Shown one piece after another: positions 42,271 through 51,138 of a DNA stretch of 64,000 bases (positions within the stretch are counted from its first letter, which is position 1; each line of letters begins with the position of its first letter). The position numbers were made by a program, and so were the translations under genes. The DNA is taken from contig OZ240239.1 of assembly GCA_965198095.1 (NCBI GenBank), forward strand, positions 248,001-312,000. Reading direction: 5' to 3'. Under the pieces are notes generated by a model. It worked only from the letters and a program-made list of their open reading frames with translations. It ran no database searches and was not told the origin of the DNA. The DNA is from CBDFJH01 sp965198095 (GTDB lineage: Bacteria > Latescibacterota > UBA2968 > GCA-2709665).

Positions 42271-43152
42271 TCAGTAGATCATAAATCCGAGAATGTCTCT
42301 TTCCACAGGAGTGAGGTTTGCGATCTGCTCGGGCGTTAGCGTCTTGACCTCGGAGTATTCCGGCGGCCAGTCGTACAATCCGATCAAACGATGCATCTCC
42401 GGTGACATCCGGGCCAGCACTTGCGGCGGAATGACGTGTTCAACGTTGATCGTTCCTCGAATCCACTTACGATGATAAAACCCGATGATGGAATGGCGGA
42501 CGTGGTCGCTATGGTTTCTGCCACTCGCGTGCCAGAGCGCTGCGTCCCAGATGACGCACGACCCAGCCGGGCCGATCGCTCTTGCCTGTGGCACATCCGA
42601 AATGTCCGCGTCCGGGTCTGGCACCTGGTTCAACTTATGCGTGCCCGGCCAGACAACCGTGGCGCCGTTGTCCTCGGTGAAATCGACCAGGAACCAGGCC
42701 GTGTTGACTGCCATAGGGTAATGGTGTGAGCCGCCCTCGAACGGCAGGACGCTGAACGCCTCGCGATCCACGTGTATTTGAAAGCCTCGCCTTGCTTCCC
42801 TGCCGCTGCTCGGCAGAATCGACCGCGCGTGTGTCTCGGTTACAACCATATCGTCGCCAAGCACGCATCGGCAGACCGCTGTGACCTTGGGGTTCAGATA
42901 GAATTCTTCGAAATACGGATGCTTCGCGAAGAGGTGGTGAACGCCCAGGGCGTGATCGGTCTGGCCCTCGACCTTCCGCGCGACTTCGCGTTCACGCTCG
43001 TAGACCTCGAGGATCGCGGTTGTTGCGTCCCGGACCTGATCCGCATTCAAAGTATCCGGTATGATCGTATAGCCCTGGACGTCGATCTCATTCGCATACT
43101 TCGCAGCATCAAACGTGTCGTCGTCAATCCCAACCGAATCAGCAATACTCAT
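42271..43152 (-). CDS. PhyH family 2-oxoglutarate-dependent oxygenase
   Basis: 293 residues. Iron ligands are His127 and Asp129 (FQIHVDREAF) and His208 (ALWHASGRN), with Arg219 (HVRHSI) for 2-oxoglutarate. It belongs to a different PhyH subgroup from the MATAE-type copies, with GATVVWPGTHKLNQVP in the core and a long C-terminal tail (VIPPQVLARMSPEMHRLIGL). It lies 9 bases after the amidohydrolase gene on the same strand, with a weak ribosome-binding site, so translation is probably coupled. It is likely to hydroxylate or demethylate an intermediate of the amidohydrolase/Rieske cluster. Confidence 0.9.
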   Translation of the reverse strand: MSIADSVGIDDDTFDAAKYANEIDVQGYTIIPDTLNADQVRDATTAILEVYEREREVARKVEGQTDHALGVHHLFAKHPYFEEFYLNPKVTAVCRCVLGDDMVVTETHARSILPSSGREARRGFQIHVDREAFSVLPFEGGSHHYPMAVNTAWFLVDFTEDNGATVVWPGTHKLNQVPDPDADISDVPQARAIGPAGSCVIWDAALWHASGRNHSDHVRHSIIGFYHRKWIRGTINVEHVIPPQVLARMSPEMHRLIGLYDWPPEYSEVKTLTPEQIANLTPVERDILGFMIY

Positions 43153-43161
43153 ATGGCATCC

Positions 43162-44325
43162 CTACGAGGCTACTCCCTGCCTGCTCGACGTGAGTCTTTC
43201 AAGGGTTATTACTTGGCGAGCGGGCGGCTGGAGCTTGAAGACCCGGCACGCGTTGTCACTCAGGATCTTGCGTTTCCAGTCATCGCGTATCGGCAAATTC
43301 AGGATACGCTCGATCCGGTCGGCGTCGTAGTGCGGCCAATCGGTCGAGAAGAGCAGGCGGTCCTGGGCGCCGATGCCGTCCAGAAGGGCAACAAGCGCTT
43401 GAGGGTCGTCAGGCGCTTCAAGGGCATGAGTGGTGACGTATACTTGCCGGCGGATGTACTCGCTTGGCTTGGATTCGTAGAAAGGCACTTCGTGACGCAG
43501 CCAGCGGTACTGCTGGTCGAGACGCCAGCTGACAAACGGCAACCACGAGACCCCGCACTCGGTGAACACGATCTTCAGATCGGGAAACCGCGCCAGCACA
43601 CCCGTCGTGACGACGCTGGTCAGGTTCGCCATCGCGCCAAACGGCTTTGAAATCGTCTGCTTGGCCAGCGCTGTATCGTACTGGTCAAGCTGGTAGGGAA
43701 AGGCCGAGCGAACCTGCGTATAGCCCTGAAGGACGACGGGGAGACCAGCCGCCTCCGCCGCCGCATAGATTGGATCGTACTGGCGATGTCCCCATAGCGG
43801 ATAGACGCCGGCCGTGGGCAAATAGACCGCGGCGAAGCCGTCAACGTTCGCCTGCCGCTCGATTTCGTGCGCCGATGCCTTCGGGTCTTGGGATGCGACC
43901 ATTATCGCCCCAAAGATGCCCCGGGCCGGATTCAACCATCGCTCCCTCAAATAGCGGTTGTAGGTTTCTGAAATAGCGACTGGATACGTAGCGTCCGGTC
44001 CAAAAGCCGTGCTCAGCAACCGACCGGTGAAGATAATCGCTGCATCGATTCCATTCTGATCAAGGTCTGCCCGCAGTTGTGCAGCGTCGCGTATGACGTG
44101 TGGCTCCTGCCCGACGTCCTCAGTGAGGGGTGGCTCAAACAGGGTCAGCGGCGAGTAGCCAGGTGCGTCCAGCCAGCGTTCGGGGAGCCGGTGCGCCTCC
44201 AACGCCAGGCGTAGGTTTCCTTCAGCAAAACCGGCTAATTCTTTCGGGTCTTCGTGGATGTGTACGTCAGCGTCGATGATCGGGTAGTCAGGTCGAAATG
44301 CTGTCTGCAAATCAGATGCTGCCAC
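43162..44325 (-). CDS. Amidohydrolase family protein (ACMSD-like)
   Basis: About 387 residues. The H-x-H metal motif is in IIDADVHIHEDP, the mid His in the VFTECGVSWLP region, and the late Asp in LLFSTDWPHYDADRI, which also carries a conserved His. This is the pattern of amidohydrolase_2 enzymes such as 2-amino-3-carboxymuconate-semialdehyde or related decarboxylases. GTG 44325 is preferred because AGGAGG lies 9 bases upstream; an earlier in-frame GTG at 44343 would overlap that site. It is paralogous to the protein at 44766-45923, with the Rieske gene between them. Confidence 0.85.
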   Translation of the reverse strand: MAASDLQTAFRPDYPIIDADVHIHEDPKELAGFAEGNLRLALEAHRLPERWLDAPGYSPLTLFEPPLTEDVGQEPHVIRDAAQLRADLDQNGIDAAIIFTGRLLSTAFGPDATYPVAISETYNRYLRERWLNPARGIFGAIMVASQDPKASAHEIERQANVDGFAAVYLPTAGVYPLWGHRQYDPIYAAAEAAGLPVVLQGYTQVRSAFPYQLDQYDTALAKQTISKPFGAMANLTSVVTTGVLARFPDLKIVFTECGVSWLPFVSWRLDQQYRWLRHEVPFYESKPSEYIRRQVYVTTHALEAPDDPQALVALLDGIGAQDRLLFSTDWPHYDADRIERILNLPIRDDWKRKILSDNACRVFKLQPPARQVITLERLTSSRQGVAS

Positions 44326-44349
44326 CGGCTGCTTCCTCCTCACTTTGCG

Positions 44350-44766
44350 CTAGAGAATGACCTTGATTTCGTCGCCCTCGACCTTGACGGTATAATGACG
44401 CAGACGAACCTTTGGGTAGGCGAGGCACTGCCCGGTCGTGATGCGAAACTCGAGCCCGTGCCAGGGGCAGCCGAGGATCTCGCCGTCGTGAAACCACTCG
44501 GGCTCCCAACCCGTGTCTGCATTCGCAATCATCGCACCGCCGATCTTACCGGTGACGACTGGACCTGACTGATGCGGACAGATGTTGCGCAACGCGTAGT
44601 AGGCGTCGCCAATGTGAAAAATGCCGATCTCGACGCCCCCGATCGTAACGATCTTCCGATCTCCAGGCTTGAGTTCACCCACACGGGCGACGACGTGTTC
44701 GCTTCCCCGGGCAGGCCTTCGCTGTTCTGCTTGAAGTGTCCTATTTTCTGGCGGCCCGGTGGCCAT
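44350..44766 (-). CDS. Rieske [2Fe-2S] protein
   Basis: 138 residues. The cluster ligands are in ICPHQSG and GCPWHGLEF. The spacing between the two boxes is 34 residues, longer than the usual 15-17, because of an insert containing ANADTGWEPEWFHDGE; related stand-alone Rieske proteins also have such inserts. It probably passes electrons to an oxygenase, and no Rieske-oxygenase alpha subunit is in the window. Its ATG overlaps the TGA of the preceding amidohydrolase (TGATG), so the two are translationally coupled. Confidence 0.9.
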   Translation of the reverse strand: MATGPPENRTLQAEQRRPARGSEHVVARVGELKPGDRKIVTIGGVEIGIFHIGDAYYALRNICPHQSGPVVTGKIGGAMIANADTGWEPEWFHDGEILGCPWHGLEFRITTGQCLAYPKVRLRHYTVKVEGDEIKVIL

Positions 44767-45923
44767 CAGAGCGACTCTCCCGAACGATACGCTCCTTGAT
44801 ACTTGATCGGGACCTGGATTCTGGGCATCAACTTCAGAGCGTTGGCCCCCATCAACTTCCGCTTCATTTCGTCAGAAACCGGAAGGTTAAAGACCACCTT
44901 GGGGTGGTCGAAATCGTGATGGGGCCAGTCAGAGGCAAATACCGTCGTATCTTCCCCGTCGTAGATACGGATGATGTCAACCAGGTCCCGTCGGTTCTCC
45001 GGTTCTTCAACCGGTTGGGTGGCGAAGTAGAACTTTCGCATCCATCTACTGGGTCGGTCGTTGAAGTGGGGCCAGAGGCGACGGTTCTCGGCGTGTTCCT
45101 TATCCAGCCTCATTCGCAGGAATGGCACCCAGGTGAGGCCGGACTCGGCGAAGCAAATCCGCAGGTCGGGATAGCGTACGGGCACGCCGGTTTCCATCAT
45201 GTTCATCCAGTTGCCCATCATCGCAAAGACGTGATTGACCGTGTGAGAGCTAATGCTCGTGTAGAACTGCTCGCAGTTGAAGGGGAACCCCGATCCAAGC
45301 CCACCCACCGAATGAAGGAATAGCGGCAGATCGAACCGTTGGGCGGCCTCAAAAATTGGATCATACTTGCGATGGCCCCACATCGGGTAGACTTCGCTGG
45401 TCGGGAGGTAGATGCCGGTGAACCGCTCGTCACCTGCCCAACGAGCGATCTCGCTGGCGGCCTCCTCAGGGTCCTGAGGTACCGCAATCATCGTCGCATA
45501 CAGGTCGTTCTCTTCGTGTAACCAATGATCCTTGATCCAGCGGTGGTAGGCCCTTGCGATTGCGCTGGCATAGGAGGCGTTGGGCAGCGTCGCGATCTTC
45601 AAGAAATGATCGGGGAAGATGACGCCGACGTCGATCGATAGCGCATCCAGCTCACTCCGCATCTGCTCGGCATTCCAGACGATCTGCGTGCGCTGGCGAG
45701 CCAGGCCAGGTAGCACAGAACCAAGCCGCTCAGGCTGGTTGATCGGGGCAAATCCGGGGCGATTGAGATAGCGGTGCGCGACGCGGGTCAGGTTCTCCAT
45801 CGCTGGACGCCATTCAGCGTCCATGTAGGGGGCAAGCGCTTCCGGAGTCTCGTGCGCGTGCACGTCGCAATCAACGATCAACACATCGTCGAGTGCCAGC
45901 CGTTTGGGCTTTGCCACCGCCAT
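44766..45923 (-). CDS. Amidohydrolase family protein (ACMSD-like)
   Basis: 385 residues. The metal motif is in LIVDCDVHAHETPE, and the conserved CFAESGLTWVPFL and VFASDWPHHDFDHPKVV carry the late His and Asp. It is a paralogue of the amidohydrolase two genes downstream. It likely decarboxylates or hydrolyses a ring-derived acid. The best ribosome-binding site (GGAGG) is 12 bases before the ATG, a little far. It opens the Rieske/amidohydrolase/PhyH run and is preceded by the bicupin gene 58 bases away. Confidence 0.85.
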   Translation of the reverse strand: MAVAKPKRLALDDVLIVDCDVHAHETPEALAPYMDAEWRPAMENLTRVAHRYLNRPGFAPINQPERLGSVLPGLARQRTQIVWNAEQMRSELDALSIDVGVIFPDHFLKIATLPNASYASAIARAYHRWIKDHWLHEENDLYATMIAVPQDPEEAASEIARWAGDERFTGIYLPTSEVYPMWGHRKYDPIFEAAQRFDLPLFLHSVGGLGSGFPFNCEQFYTSISSHTVNHVFAMMGNWMNMMETGVPVRYPDLRICFAESGLTWVPFLRMRLDKEHAENRRLWPHFNDRPSRWMRKFYFATQPVEEPENRRDLVDIIRIYDGEDTTVFASDWPHHDFDHPKVVFNLPVSDEMKRKLMGANALKLMPRIQVPIKYQGAYRSGESL

Positions 45924-45981
45924 TTTCGAGGAACACCTCCATTCTTAGTTTGCCGATCAAAGACCTCAGCGAGCCTCGGTA

Positions 45982-46881
45982 TCAGCAAACCTCTTTCAAT
46001 GCCTGAATGAGTCTCTTTATCTGTCGAGAATTCATATCGACACCGTGGATGTTCAGGCCGGTCTTTCGGTAGGCATCGAACAGACCTTCGAAGCGCTTTT
46101 CCAACGCAGCGACCATTTCCAAAGACGTTCCAGGTAACGCTTCTTCCTCCTTCTGCTGCCGCTCCCGGTCCCGTGAAAGTGCCCAGGAGCCGCAGTATAT
46201 GTACTCCACGTTGGTCTCGCCCGGATTCATCAATGCGTGTAGCTCAGTGGGATCGAGCCAGAGCGCGTAGCCCGGCGACTGGGGTCGGAACTCCTGTCCC
46301 ATCCAGTGCCAGCAATTGCCTCCCTGGATGTACCAGATCTCATCGACAGCAGGTATGTGGTTGTGGGGTTGGCCGAACTTATGGGGTGGAATATCCCCGA
46401 AGTGGACCTCACCAACTGGACCTCTTGCGATGTAGTTCCAGTGGGACTGATAGAAAGCGCCCCTTTCGGTGCCCACGTGGTCTTCGGTCCAGTGAGTGAG
46501 AACGAACTCTCGATCGGACGAAGCTGGGGGCCGGCGACCAAAGATGAGCTCCAGTTCCACCGAGCCGGCGTTCTTGAAATGATGATCGATCCCAGTTGGT
46601 ACGGTAAATGAAGATCCCGCGCGGATCGGGAAATCTTGTCCTTCGACGACAAGGTGTCCCTCGCCGCTGGCGACGCACATACTTTCGACTTCACCCTCGT
46701 ATACAGCCGGCTCCGTTGTTACACCGGGAATCACCACTGCCCGGCCATAACAGTTGAAGTCAAAACAGACCTCCCCCGTTTCGGCATTGGGTGGGTCACC
46801 TTGACGTCGGGTGAAAATCCGCCACTCGCGCAGCCGCCGATTGTTCACGATGGGGCAATCCATCCAGTGACGTATGATCAT
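45982..46881 (-). CDS. Bicupin-domain protein
   Basis: 299 residues with two cupin barrels. The first (about residues 55-115) has GEGHLVVEGQDFPIRAGSSFTVPTGIDHHFKNAG. The second (about 155-225) has PHKFGQPHNHIPAVDEIWYIQGG with H-x-H and Glu ligands, then a later His in TELHALMN. The arrangement resembles metal-dependent dioxygenases or isomerases of the cupin superfamily, with metal sites clearest in the second domain. In this setting, next to Rieske and amidohydrolase genes, a ring-cleaving or isomerising step is plausible. Substrate unknown. Confidence 0.8.
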   Translation of the reverse strand: MIIRHWMDCPIVNNRRLREWRIFTRRQGDPPNAETGEVCFDFNCYGRAVVIPGVTTEPAVYEGEVESMCVASGEGHLVVEGQDFPIRAGSSFTVPTGIDHHFKNAGSVELELIFGRRPPASSDREFVLTHWTEDHVGTERGAFYQSHWNYIARGPVGEVHFGDIPPHKFGQPHNHIPAVDEIWYIQGGNCWHWMGQEFRPQSPGYALWLDPTELHALMNPGETNVEYIYCGSWALSRDRERQQKEEEALPGTSLEMVAALEKRFEGLFDAYRKTGLNIHGVDMNSRQIKRLIQALKEVC

Positions 46882-46987
46882 GATTCTACCCTAAGACGCT
46901 CCAGATCCGACATACACATAATGAATGGCTGACATCAGACCGCGCTCAACCACGAGACTGGTTACGGCCTGACGCTGGGGTCCACAC

Positions 46988-47776
46988 CTACGATTTCACT
47001 TCCTGCTCAATCTCGCGCACCCGATCCACCATATCTTTCGTGGACGCAAAGAGCGTCCCCCAATCGCAGTTCAGTTGTATCCAGCTCAGGCCTTTGTCGA
47101 TGAAGCTCCGGACGCGCTGCGGGTCGAACCCGGCGCCCACACCCACCGGAATGTGCCGCGCCTTGCACTTCTCAATCACCGTGTCGATGGCTTTCAACAC
47201 ATCTGGGTGCGCGGTCTGCCCCAACATGCCCATGGAGCCAGACAAATCGTTGGGGCCGAGCATAATCGAATCGATGCCGGGCGTGTCCAGAATCGCGTCG
47301 AGGCTGTTGACCGCAGCGATGTCTTCAATCTGGATCCACACCATGGTCTGCTCGTCCGCATCCTTGAGAAACTCCTGCTGGGAGATCCGGCCGTATCCGA
47401 TGCCGCGGGCCGGGCCGAAGCCGCGAACGCCCTTCGGCGGATACTTGCAGCCCGAAATGGCGAGGGCCGTCTCCTGCTCGTTGGTGATGCGCGGAATGAT
47501 GATGGCAGCAGGGTGCAGCTCCAGGATGGGCTTGATCACCACCGGATCATAGGTCGGCACCCGGAGCACCATGGGTACGTCCTGACCGCGTGCTACCATC
47601 ACGTGCGCCAGCGCCTGGTGGAGGTTCAGCAGACCGTGCTCCAGGTCGATGAAGATCATGTCAATTCCGGTTTCGCACGTCAACTCGGTCACGGCCGGGT
47701 CGGCGAAACTGACAGTGGTGCCGATGACCACTTCACCGCGGGCCCACTTGGCCCGGATCTTTTCAACGCCGTTCAT
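46988..47776 (-). CDS. HpcH/HpaI family aldolase/citrate lyase-like protein
   Basis: 262 residues, standard length for class II pyruvate aldolases. Motifs are MIFIDLEHGLLN (catalytic His region), VLRVPTYDP, YPPKGVRGFGPARG (substrate Arg), MVWIQIEDIAAVNSLD (metal Glu) and SIMLGPNDLSGSMG (metal Asp). It cleaves a 4-hydroxy-2-oxo acid to pyruvate and an aldehyde, or does the reverse. GGAGG lies 6 bases before the ATG. Its start overlaps the end of the PhyH gene by 14 bases, so the two are coupled. Confidence 0.9.
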   Translation of the reverse strand: MNGVEKIRAKWARGEVVIGTTVSFADPAVTELTCETGIDMIFIDLEHGLLNLHQALAHVMVARGQDVPMVLRVPTYDPVVIKPILELHPAAIIIPRITNEQETALAISGCKYPPKGVRGFGPARGIGYGRISQQEFLKDADEQTMVWIQIEDIAAVNSLDAILDTPGIDSIMLGPNDLSGSMGMLGQTAHPDVLKAIDTVIEKCKARHIPVGVGAGFDPQRVRSFIDKGLSWIQLNCDWGTLFASTKDMVDRVREIEQEVKS

Positions 47777-48764
47777 ATACCACCTCCGACTGCGCGTCCC
47801 TTATCTCGCGTACCAACTCCTGAGCCCGATCAAACGTGGTACTCTTCTCTTCCAGCATTCGCCGGCGAACCTCGTCCAGAATCTCCGGCGTCGGGTGTGT
47901 GGTCACATAGAGTGCACGCCCCGCAAGGGTTTCGTCAATTTGCTGGCAGACACGGCGTACATCGGGCCCCAGCGTGTGAGCTAACCAGCTGGCTGTATCG
48001 CTGTCGGGCTGATAACGAAAATCGCACGATAGCCGAATTCGGTCCGAGTGGTTCGGCAAACCCCGGTGCGCCGTCCGGTTGGCGAATATGACTGCGCTGC
48101 CTGGCCCGTATTCCGCAGCAGCCCAGTCAAGCTGGCTGGCATCCAGACCATAGTCATCCGAGTCATCCGACTCGACATCTTTGGCCGAGCTGGACACGCT
48201 ACCTGCACTCTTCAGCAGGCCTAAGGTGTGCGACCTCGGCGCAACCGCCAGACCGCCAATCGTTGAGTCGATGTGCATCAGCGAAATCCAACAGGTGTAA
48301 AAGCGGCTGGCCTTATAACCCAACTTGGGATCGCCGTCCTGATGTGCACCGATACCCCGAGCCGACGCCGTTTCCGGGTTGGGGTAAACTAGGCGAATCA
48401 ACTGCTGCTCCCAGACCTTAATCGGTTCTTCACAGACAGCCTCCAGGACGGCGACGGTCTCCGGAGACTTGGCGAGCTTCTGAAACGATTCAAGCCGCGC
48501 GATCTTGTCGTAGACGGCCATATACTCCGCTTCCGTCGGCTCAGGCCCGCCGCTCCACATAGGATCCTGCGCACCATCATCCTCGATGATGTAATGCTCT
48601 CGTAAGATCGCCATGATGGCGTGTTTGACCTCGAGCGCTCGCTGCGGATCGACCAGTCGGCCAAAGAACAGATAGCCTTCGGCTTGCATTCGCTCCCGCA
48701 GACACGACGCGTCTTCCACGTCGTTCGTCAAGTCGATCATCGGTGAAAGACCAGATGGTGGCAT
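47763..48764 (-). CDS. PhyH family 2-oxoglutarate-dependent oxygenase
   Basis: About 333 residues. The iron motif is in RGIGAHQDGDPKLG and the distal site in AVIFANRTAHRGLPNHSDRIRLSCD, with the Arg for 2-oxoglutarate nearby. The core GGLAVAPRSHTLGLLKS is typical. It carries an acidic/Ser-rich insert (SVSSSAKDVESDDSDDYG) not seen in the other copies. The ATG at 48764 directly follows a GTG; no strong ribosome-binding site. It sits between two HpcH/HpaI aldolase genes, and its end overlaps the start of one of them by 14 bases. Confidence 0.85.
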   Translation of the reverse strand: MPPSGLSPMIDLTNDVEDASCLRERMQAEGYLFFGRLVDPQRALEVKHAIMAILREHYIIEDDGAQDPMWSGGPEPTEAEYMAVYDKIARLESFQKLAKSPETVAVLEAVCEEPIKVWEQQLIRLVYPNPETASARGIGAHQDGDPKLGYKASRFYTCWISLMHIDSTIGGLAVAPRSHTLGLLKSAGSVSSSAKDVESDDSDDYGLDASQLDWAAAEYGPGSAVIFANRTAHRGLPNHSDRIRLSCDFRYQPDSDTASWLAHTLGPDVRRVCQQIDETLAGRALYVTTHPTPEILDEVRRRMLEEKSTTFDRAQELVREIRDAQSEVVYERR

Positions 48765-48789
48765 CACGGTTATCCATTAACGGTCGGAC

Positions 48790-49563
48790 TTACGCGTCAC
48801 GTAGATTTCGGAAGGCTTCGATGCCGGTGCGGGCAGCATCCCCTAGCAACTTGTAGTCCGTACCGTAGACCTGAAAGGTAAAGCCCTCCTCGCGTCGGCG
48901 CCGCAGGTCCTCTGGCGTGCTCGATCCAACCCCGATCGCCACCCCACTCTTTTTGCATACCGCCAGCGCCCTTTCGATCGCCGCATCGATCTCTTCAAAC
49001 GGCATCTGCATCGGGTTAAAACCCATCGATAAGCACAGATCAAACAGACCCAAGAAGAGCGCGTCGACTCCGGGCACGGACACGATCTCTTCGAGGTTTT
49101 CCAGCGCCTCTTTCGTTTCGAGTATCAGGGCAACCAGGATGTTTTCGTTGGCAGATGCAAGATAATCGTCGTAGTCCATCGTGTAGTGCGAAGCGCGCAG
49201 GGGACCAAAGCCGCGCCTACCTTCGGGCGGATAGCGCGTCGCGCTCACAATCGCTTCGGCTTCGGCCGCCGTTCGGACCATGGGTACGAGGATACCCATC
49301 GCGCCGATGTCCAACGCCTTCTGGATAGTGACCGGATCAGCCGAGGGCACGCGGGCAATCGGGATCGTTTCGCTGCCGTTCATCGCCATCAGCATGTGCT
49401 CGATCTGGGCCGAATCCAACGCGCTGTGTTCGGTTTCGACGACAAGCCAATCGTAGCCCGCCTGCGCCATCAATTCCGCCACGTTCGGGCTGCCGAGGCC
49501 CAACAGCGCCCCGATCGTCGGCTCGCCGGCTTGTAATTTCTGGCGGACCCAGTTTTTTCGCAT
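48790..49563 (-). CDS. HpcH/HpaI family aldolase
   Basis: 257 residues, paralogous to the aldolase at 46988-47776. It has DWLVVETEHSALD (His region), IARVPSADPVTIQKALDIGAMGILVP, YPPEGRRGFGPLRA, LVALILETKEALENL (metal Glu) and ALFLGLFDLCLSMG, where the usual G-x-x-D-L-S reads GLFDLCLS. It is the first gene of the aldolase-PhyH-aldolase trio. It likely performs a retro-aldol on an acid made by the neighbouring oxygenases. Confidence 0.85.
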   Translation of the reverse strand: MRKNWVRQKLQAGEPTIGALLGLGSPNVAELMAQAGYDWLVVETEHSALDSAQIEHMLMAMNGSETIPIARVPSADPVTIQKALDIGAMGILVPMVRTAAEAEAIVSATRYPPEGRRGFGPLRASHYTMDYDDYLASANENILVALILETKEALENLEEIVSVPGVDALFLGLFDLCLSMGFNPMQMPFEEIDAAIERALAVCKKSGVAIGVGSSTPEDLRRRREEGFTFQVYGTDYKLLGDAARTGIEAFRNLRDA

Positions 49564-49680
49564 CGGTGGTTTTACTCAGGCTCGTCGTGTCGATCTAGAA
49601 GTTGATAATGATCCCTGAGGGCAATACTTAGGCCCAGCGTCTCTCCGTGGAATTCTCCTGCGTTTTTTGAATTTTTCAGG

Positions 49681-50511
49681 CTACCTCAACCCGAGCTCCA
49701 CCTTCCTCTCAATCATCTCGCGGATCCGCGGTCGCTCGCTGTTGAGAAACGCATCACTGTGAATCTGGTCCCGCTGCGTACCAGACGACGCCTTCATGTG
49801 ATTGATCACACCTTCCTCCCAGATCCACGTCAGGTACTCATTGTCATCATCGCTCGTCGGCTCCGCAAAATAATTCAAGCTCATCTGTCGCCTCCCGGTC
49901 CCCCCGCCGACCGACGCGTGCCAGGTGTTCTGGTCGAAGAAAATCACATCGCCGGGATCGGTCTCAAGCGGAACGGCCGGAAGACCCTCCATGGGGACGC
50001 CGAATGGGTTCGCTTTTCCATCCGTCATCTGGGGCATAATCGTGTCGTGAAATGGCTGCTTGTGGGAACCGGGAATCACGCGCAGACAGCCCGTGAGACT
50101 TCGCAGCGGGTCGAGATAAAACGCGACCTTGATCCGCATGTACTCAAACTCCGTCTGACTCCTGGGTGACCCGTCGGGGTGCCAGCTCTTGCTTCCCACA
50201 AAGAGAGTGGCGTCAGAGGCAAAGTAGATGAAATTCGGTCCCAGCAGCTGCTTGATTGGGTTATAGATGCGGTCATCGTCGATCAGCTGCATCAGCCGCG
50301 GCCGCATGCTGCAGATCCCCAGCACTTGCTGTCGCTTGGGCCCCGTGAAAGGCTTCCCTCCGAGGTCCTCCTCCATCACCTCGTCATAGGCCTGGCTGAC
50401 CTCCGTCATCTCCTCGGGCGAGAACAGGCCCCGAAGGACCACGTAGCCGAACGTCTCAAAATGTGCGATCTGCTTAGGGGTAAACTCGGTACTCCGCTCA
50501 GCCGTAGCCAT
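49681..50511 (-). CDS. PhyH family 2-oxoglutarate-dependent oxygenase
   Basis: 276 residues of the MATAE/FETFGYVVLRGLF subgroup. Iron ligands are His111, Asp113 (SWHPDGS) and about His198 (NTWHASVGG), with Arg in GRRQMSLNYF. GCLRVIPGSHKQPFHD is conserved. It is closely related to the copies at 39807-40640 and 55063-55890. No LmbE gene follows it; beyond its start lies a GGTACC-rich repeat and the broken-gene zone. Confidence 0.9.
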   Translation of the reverse strand: MATAERSTEFTPKQIAHFETFGYVVLRGLFSPEEMTEVSQAYDEVMEEDLGGKPFTGPKRQQVLGICSMRPRLMQLIDDDRIYNPIKQLLGPNFIYFASDATLFVGSKSWHPDGSPRSQTEFEYMRIKVAFYLDPLRSLTGCLRVIPGSHKQPFHDTIMPQMTDGKANPFGVPMEGLPAVPLETDPGDVIFFDQNTWHASVGGGTGRRQMSLNYFAEPTSDDDNEYLTWIWEEGVINHMKASSGTQRDQIHSDAFLNSERPRIREMIERKVELGLR

Positions 50512-50599
50512 TTTCTACCTCGTTTACGGAAAATTGCGATTCATCCCTTCTGCCTTTCGTTCCGCAATCCCCAATCCCCAATCCGCATTTCGATTTCCC

Positions 50600-50653
50600 G
50601 GTACCCGGTCTTTTGATCCGATCCCCGGTACCCGTTCTTTTACGGTACCGGGG
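50600..50653. repeat. GGTACC ladder with perfect hairpin
   Basis: Three GGTACC words (50600, 50627, 50644). CCCCGGTACC (50623-50632) and GGTACCGGGG (50644-50653) form a perfect 10-bp stem with an 11-base loop. It lies just beyond the stop of the PhyH remnant. Similar ladders follow the genes ending at 55063, 56086 and 57293. Confidence 0.6.
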
Positions 50654-50669
50654 CCCCAGTACACGCTAC

Positions 50670-50860
50670 TTAATATCTATAAATTGGCACGTTAGCAACA
50701 GCTTTTTCGATCTGCTCTCTTCTGTATGTGGCCTGCTCGGAATCCGGAACCAGCCTGCCGTCCATGCCGGTCATCTCTGCGCGCAGGCCGGTTTTCGCCT
50801 CCCGGATCTCCTTCATCTGATTCAGCCAGCGTTCCCGCTTCGGGTTCCCCTCGCAAATCT
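50670..50860 (-). pseudogene. C-terminal fragment of a PhyH family gene
   Basis: About 60 codons give GNPKRERWLNQMKEIREAKT, then MTGMDGRLVPDSEQATYRRE and AVANVPIYRY, closely matching the last 60 residues of the intact PhyH protein at 56086-57024. Everything before that is missing. The fragment is cut off by a plus-strand transporter remnant. Confidence 0.8.
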
Positions 50861-50898
50861 GTACAGGAAATTTCCTGGGTAGGCTGGTGGATCTGCAC

Positions 50899-51138
50899 GA
50901 TTTGTCTGGTGGCCGCTGCACCCCGTGGAGCTGGCCCTTTCGGGGTCTGACCTGGTCCGGCGGACCAGTTTTACCCTTTTCCTGGCCTGGTTGATCAAGT
51001 TAGTGATGCTCAAGGTGGGGGGGCCGGCGGTCTACCGGAAGTCCTTTCCGCTGTTTATCGGCGCTGCTCGTCGGTTATGTGCTGGGCGTGGCGTTCTCAG
51101 GGTTTATCGATATGGTCTTTTTCCCGGGTTCCCCGTGA
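50899..51138 (+). pseudogene. C-terminal remnant of a DUF6785-type transporter (plus strand, frameshifted)
   Basis: Reading starts at FVWWPLHPVELALSGSDLVR and continues RRTSFTLFLAWLIKLVMLKV and GGPAVYRKSFPLFIG, matching the C-terminus of the protein at 29387-31435. A one-base shift near 51055-51066 moves the continuation (LLVGYVLGVAFSGFIDMVFFPG) to another frame, ending in TGA at 51136. The N-terminal two-thirds is absent. It is the only trace of this family on the plus strand. Confidence 0.8.
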
